5,099 nt of DNA, taken from the NCBI GenBank assembly GCA_937915975.1, contig CALGGL010000242.1, positions 1-5,099 on the forward strand, given 5' to 3'. Below are positions 5,064 through 5,099 of the stretch, piece after piece. Below the pieces are notes generated by a model, which saw only the letters and a list, made by a program, of their open reading frames with translations, did not search any database and was not told the origin of the DNA. Source of the DNA: an uncultured Lachnospiraceae bacterium (GTDB lineage Bacteria; Bacillota; Clostridia; Lachnospirales; Lachnospiraceae). Numbering within the stretch: the stretch's first letter is position 1; each line of letters starts with the position of its first letter. The position numbers and the translations under genes are program-made.

Positions 5064-5099
5064 ATGAACCCACTTTACGTCGGTATTGATGTTAGTAGT
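5064..5099 (+). CDS. IS110-family transposase, N-terminal fragment (runs off the window)
   Basis: Only 12 codons are present: MNPLYVGIDVSS. The string LYVGIDVSS is the hallmark opening of IS110/IS1111-family transposases. The Asp of GID (D9) is the first acidic residue of the RuvC-like DEDD catalytic domain. The rest of that domain and the C-terminal Tnp_20 domain with its catalytic serine would lie beyond the window. The ATG at 5064 has AAGGTGA (5053-5059) 4 to 5 bases upstream, a good ribosome binding site. The long structured leader before it indicates the IS110 group rather than IS1111, which carries its noncoding RNA after the gene. The call rests on a short peptide plus context. A RuvC-fold protein of another kind is possible but less likely. 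Confidence 0.82.
   Translation, partial: MNPLYVGIDVSS

Larger units (their letters stand above)
4762..5099 (+). mobile_element. IS110-family insertion sequence, left end (truncated by window edge)
   Basis: The transposase start at 5064 and the roughly 300-base structured noncoding region before it match the layout of the IS110 group, which has a long left noncoding end and then the DEDD transposase. IS110 elements lack ordinary terminal inverted repeats and usually make no target duplication, so the exact left junction cannot be read here. It must lie between the reductase ribosome binding site (4708) and the structured region (4762). I place the start at 4762 as a minimum. The right end is outside the window. 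Confidence 0.72.

Overview
The window looks like a chromosomal segment from a low-to-mid GC member of the Clostridia. Lachnospiraceae is my best guess. The grounds are codon and base composition, a short-chain clostridial-type flavodoxin, a DUF3793 protein, a 4Fe-4S aldo/keto reductase and an IS110-type transposase start. No single marker proves the genus. All six complete genes lie on the minus strand, so transcription runs right to left. A truncated mobile element enters from the right edge on the plus strand.

From right to left: (1) 5064-5099 holds the first 12 codons of an IS110-family transposase (MNPLYVGIDVSS). It is preceded by about 300 bases of noncoding but strongly structured DNA (4762-5030) closed by a 27-position inverted repeat; this is the expected place for a bridge-RNA-like guide. 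(2) A two-gene unit follows: an aldo/keto reductase (3753-4694) and an unrecognised four-helix membrane protein (3207-3704). (3) An intergenic control region (2994-3206) carries a near-consensus promoter (TTGACA, 16 bases, TATAAT) with a GTTAGT/ACTAAC inverted repeat at its predicted start site. It also has a terminator-like hairpin and a second operator matching 15 of 19 positions of the DtxR/IdeR iron box. (4) This region drives a DUF3793 gene (2442-2993) and a flavodoxin gene (1922-2344), which end in a perfect 26-bp palindrome and an intrinsic terminator. (5) A promoter partly embedded in that terminator drives a GNAT acetyltransferase (1282-1764) and a ferredoxin-domain aldo/keto reductase (63-1256).

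The central theme is iron and redox. Flavodoxin is the usual low-iron substitute for ferredoxin, and here it sits with a DUF3793 gene behind what look like iron-repressor boxes. One neighbour is an oxidoreductase that itself needs two 4Fe-4S clusters. Four genes needed start-site decisions. For 63-1256, 2442-2993 and 3753-4694, the longest open frame begins at a GTG or TTG codon inside or upstream of the Shine-Dalgarno sequence, and the internal ATG is better placed.

The most notable item is the structured left end of the IS110 element. The iron-box control region with its internal hairpin comes second.
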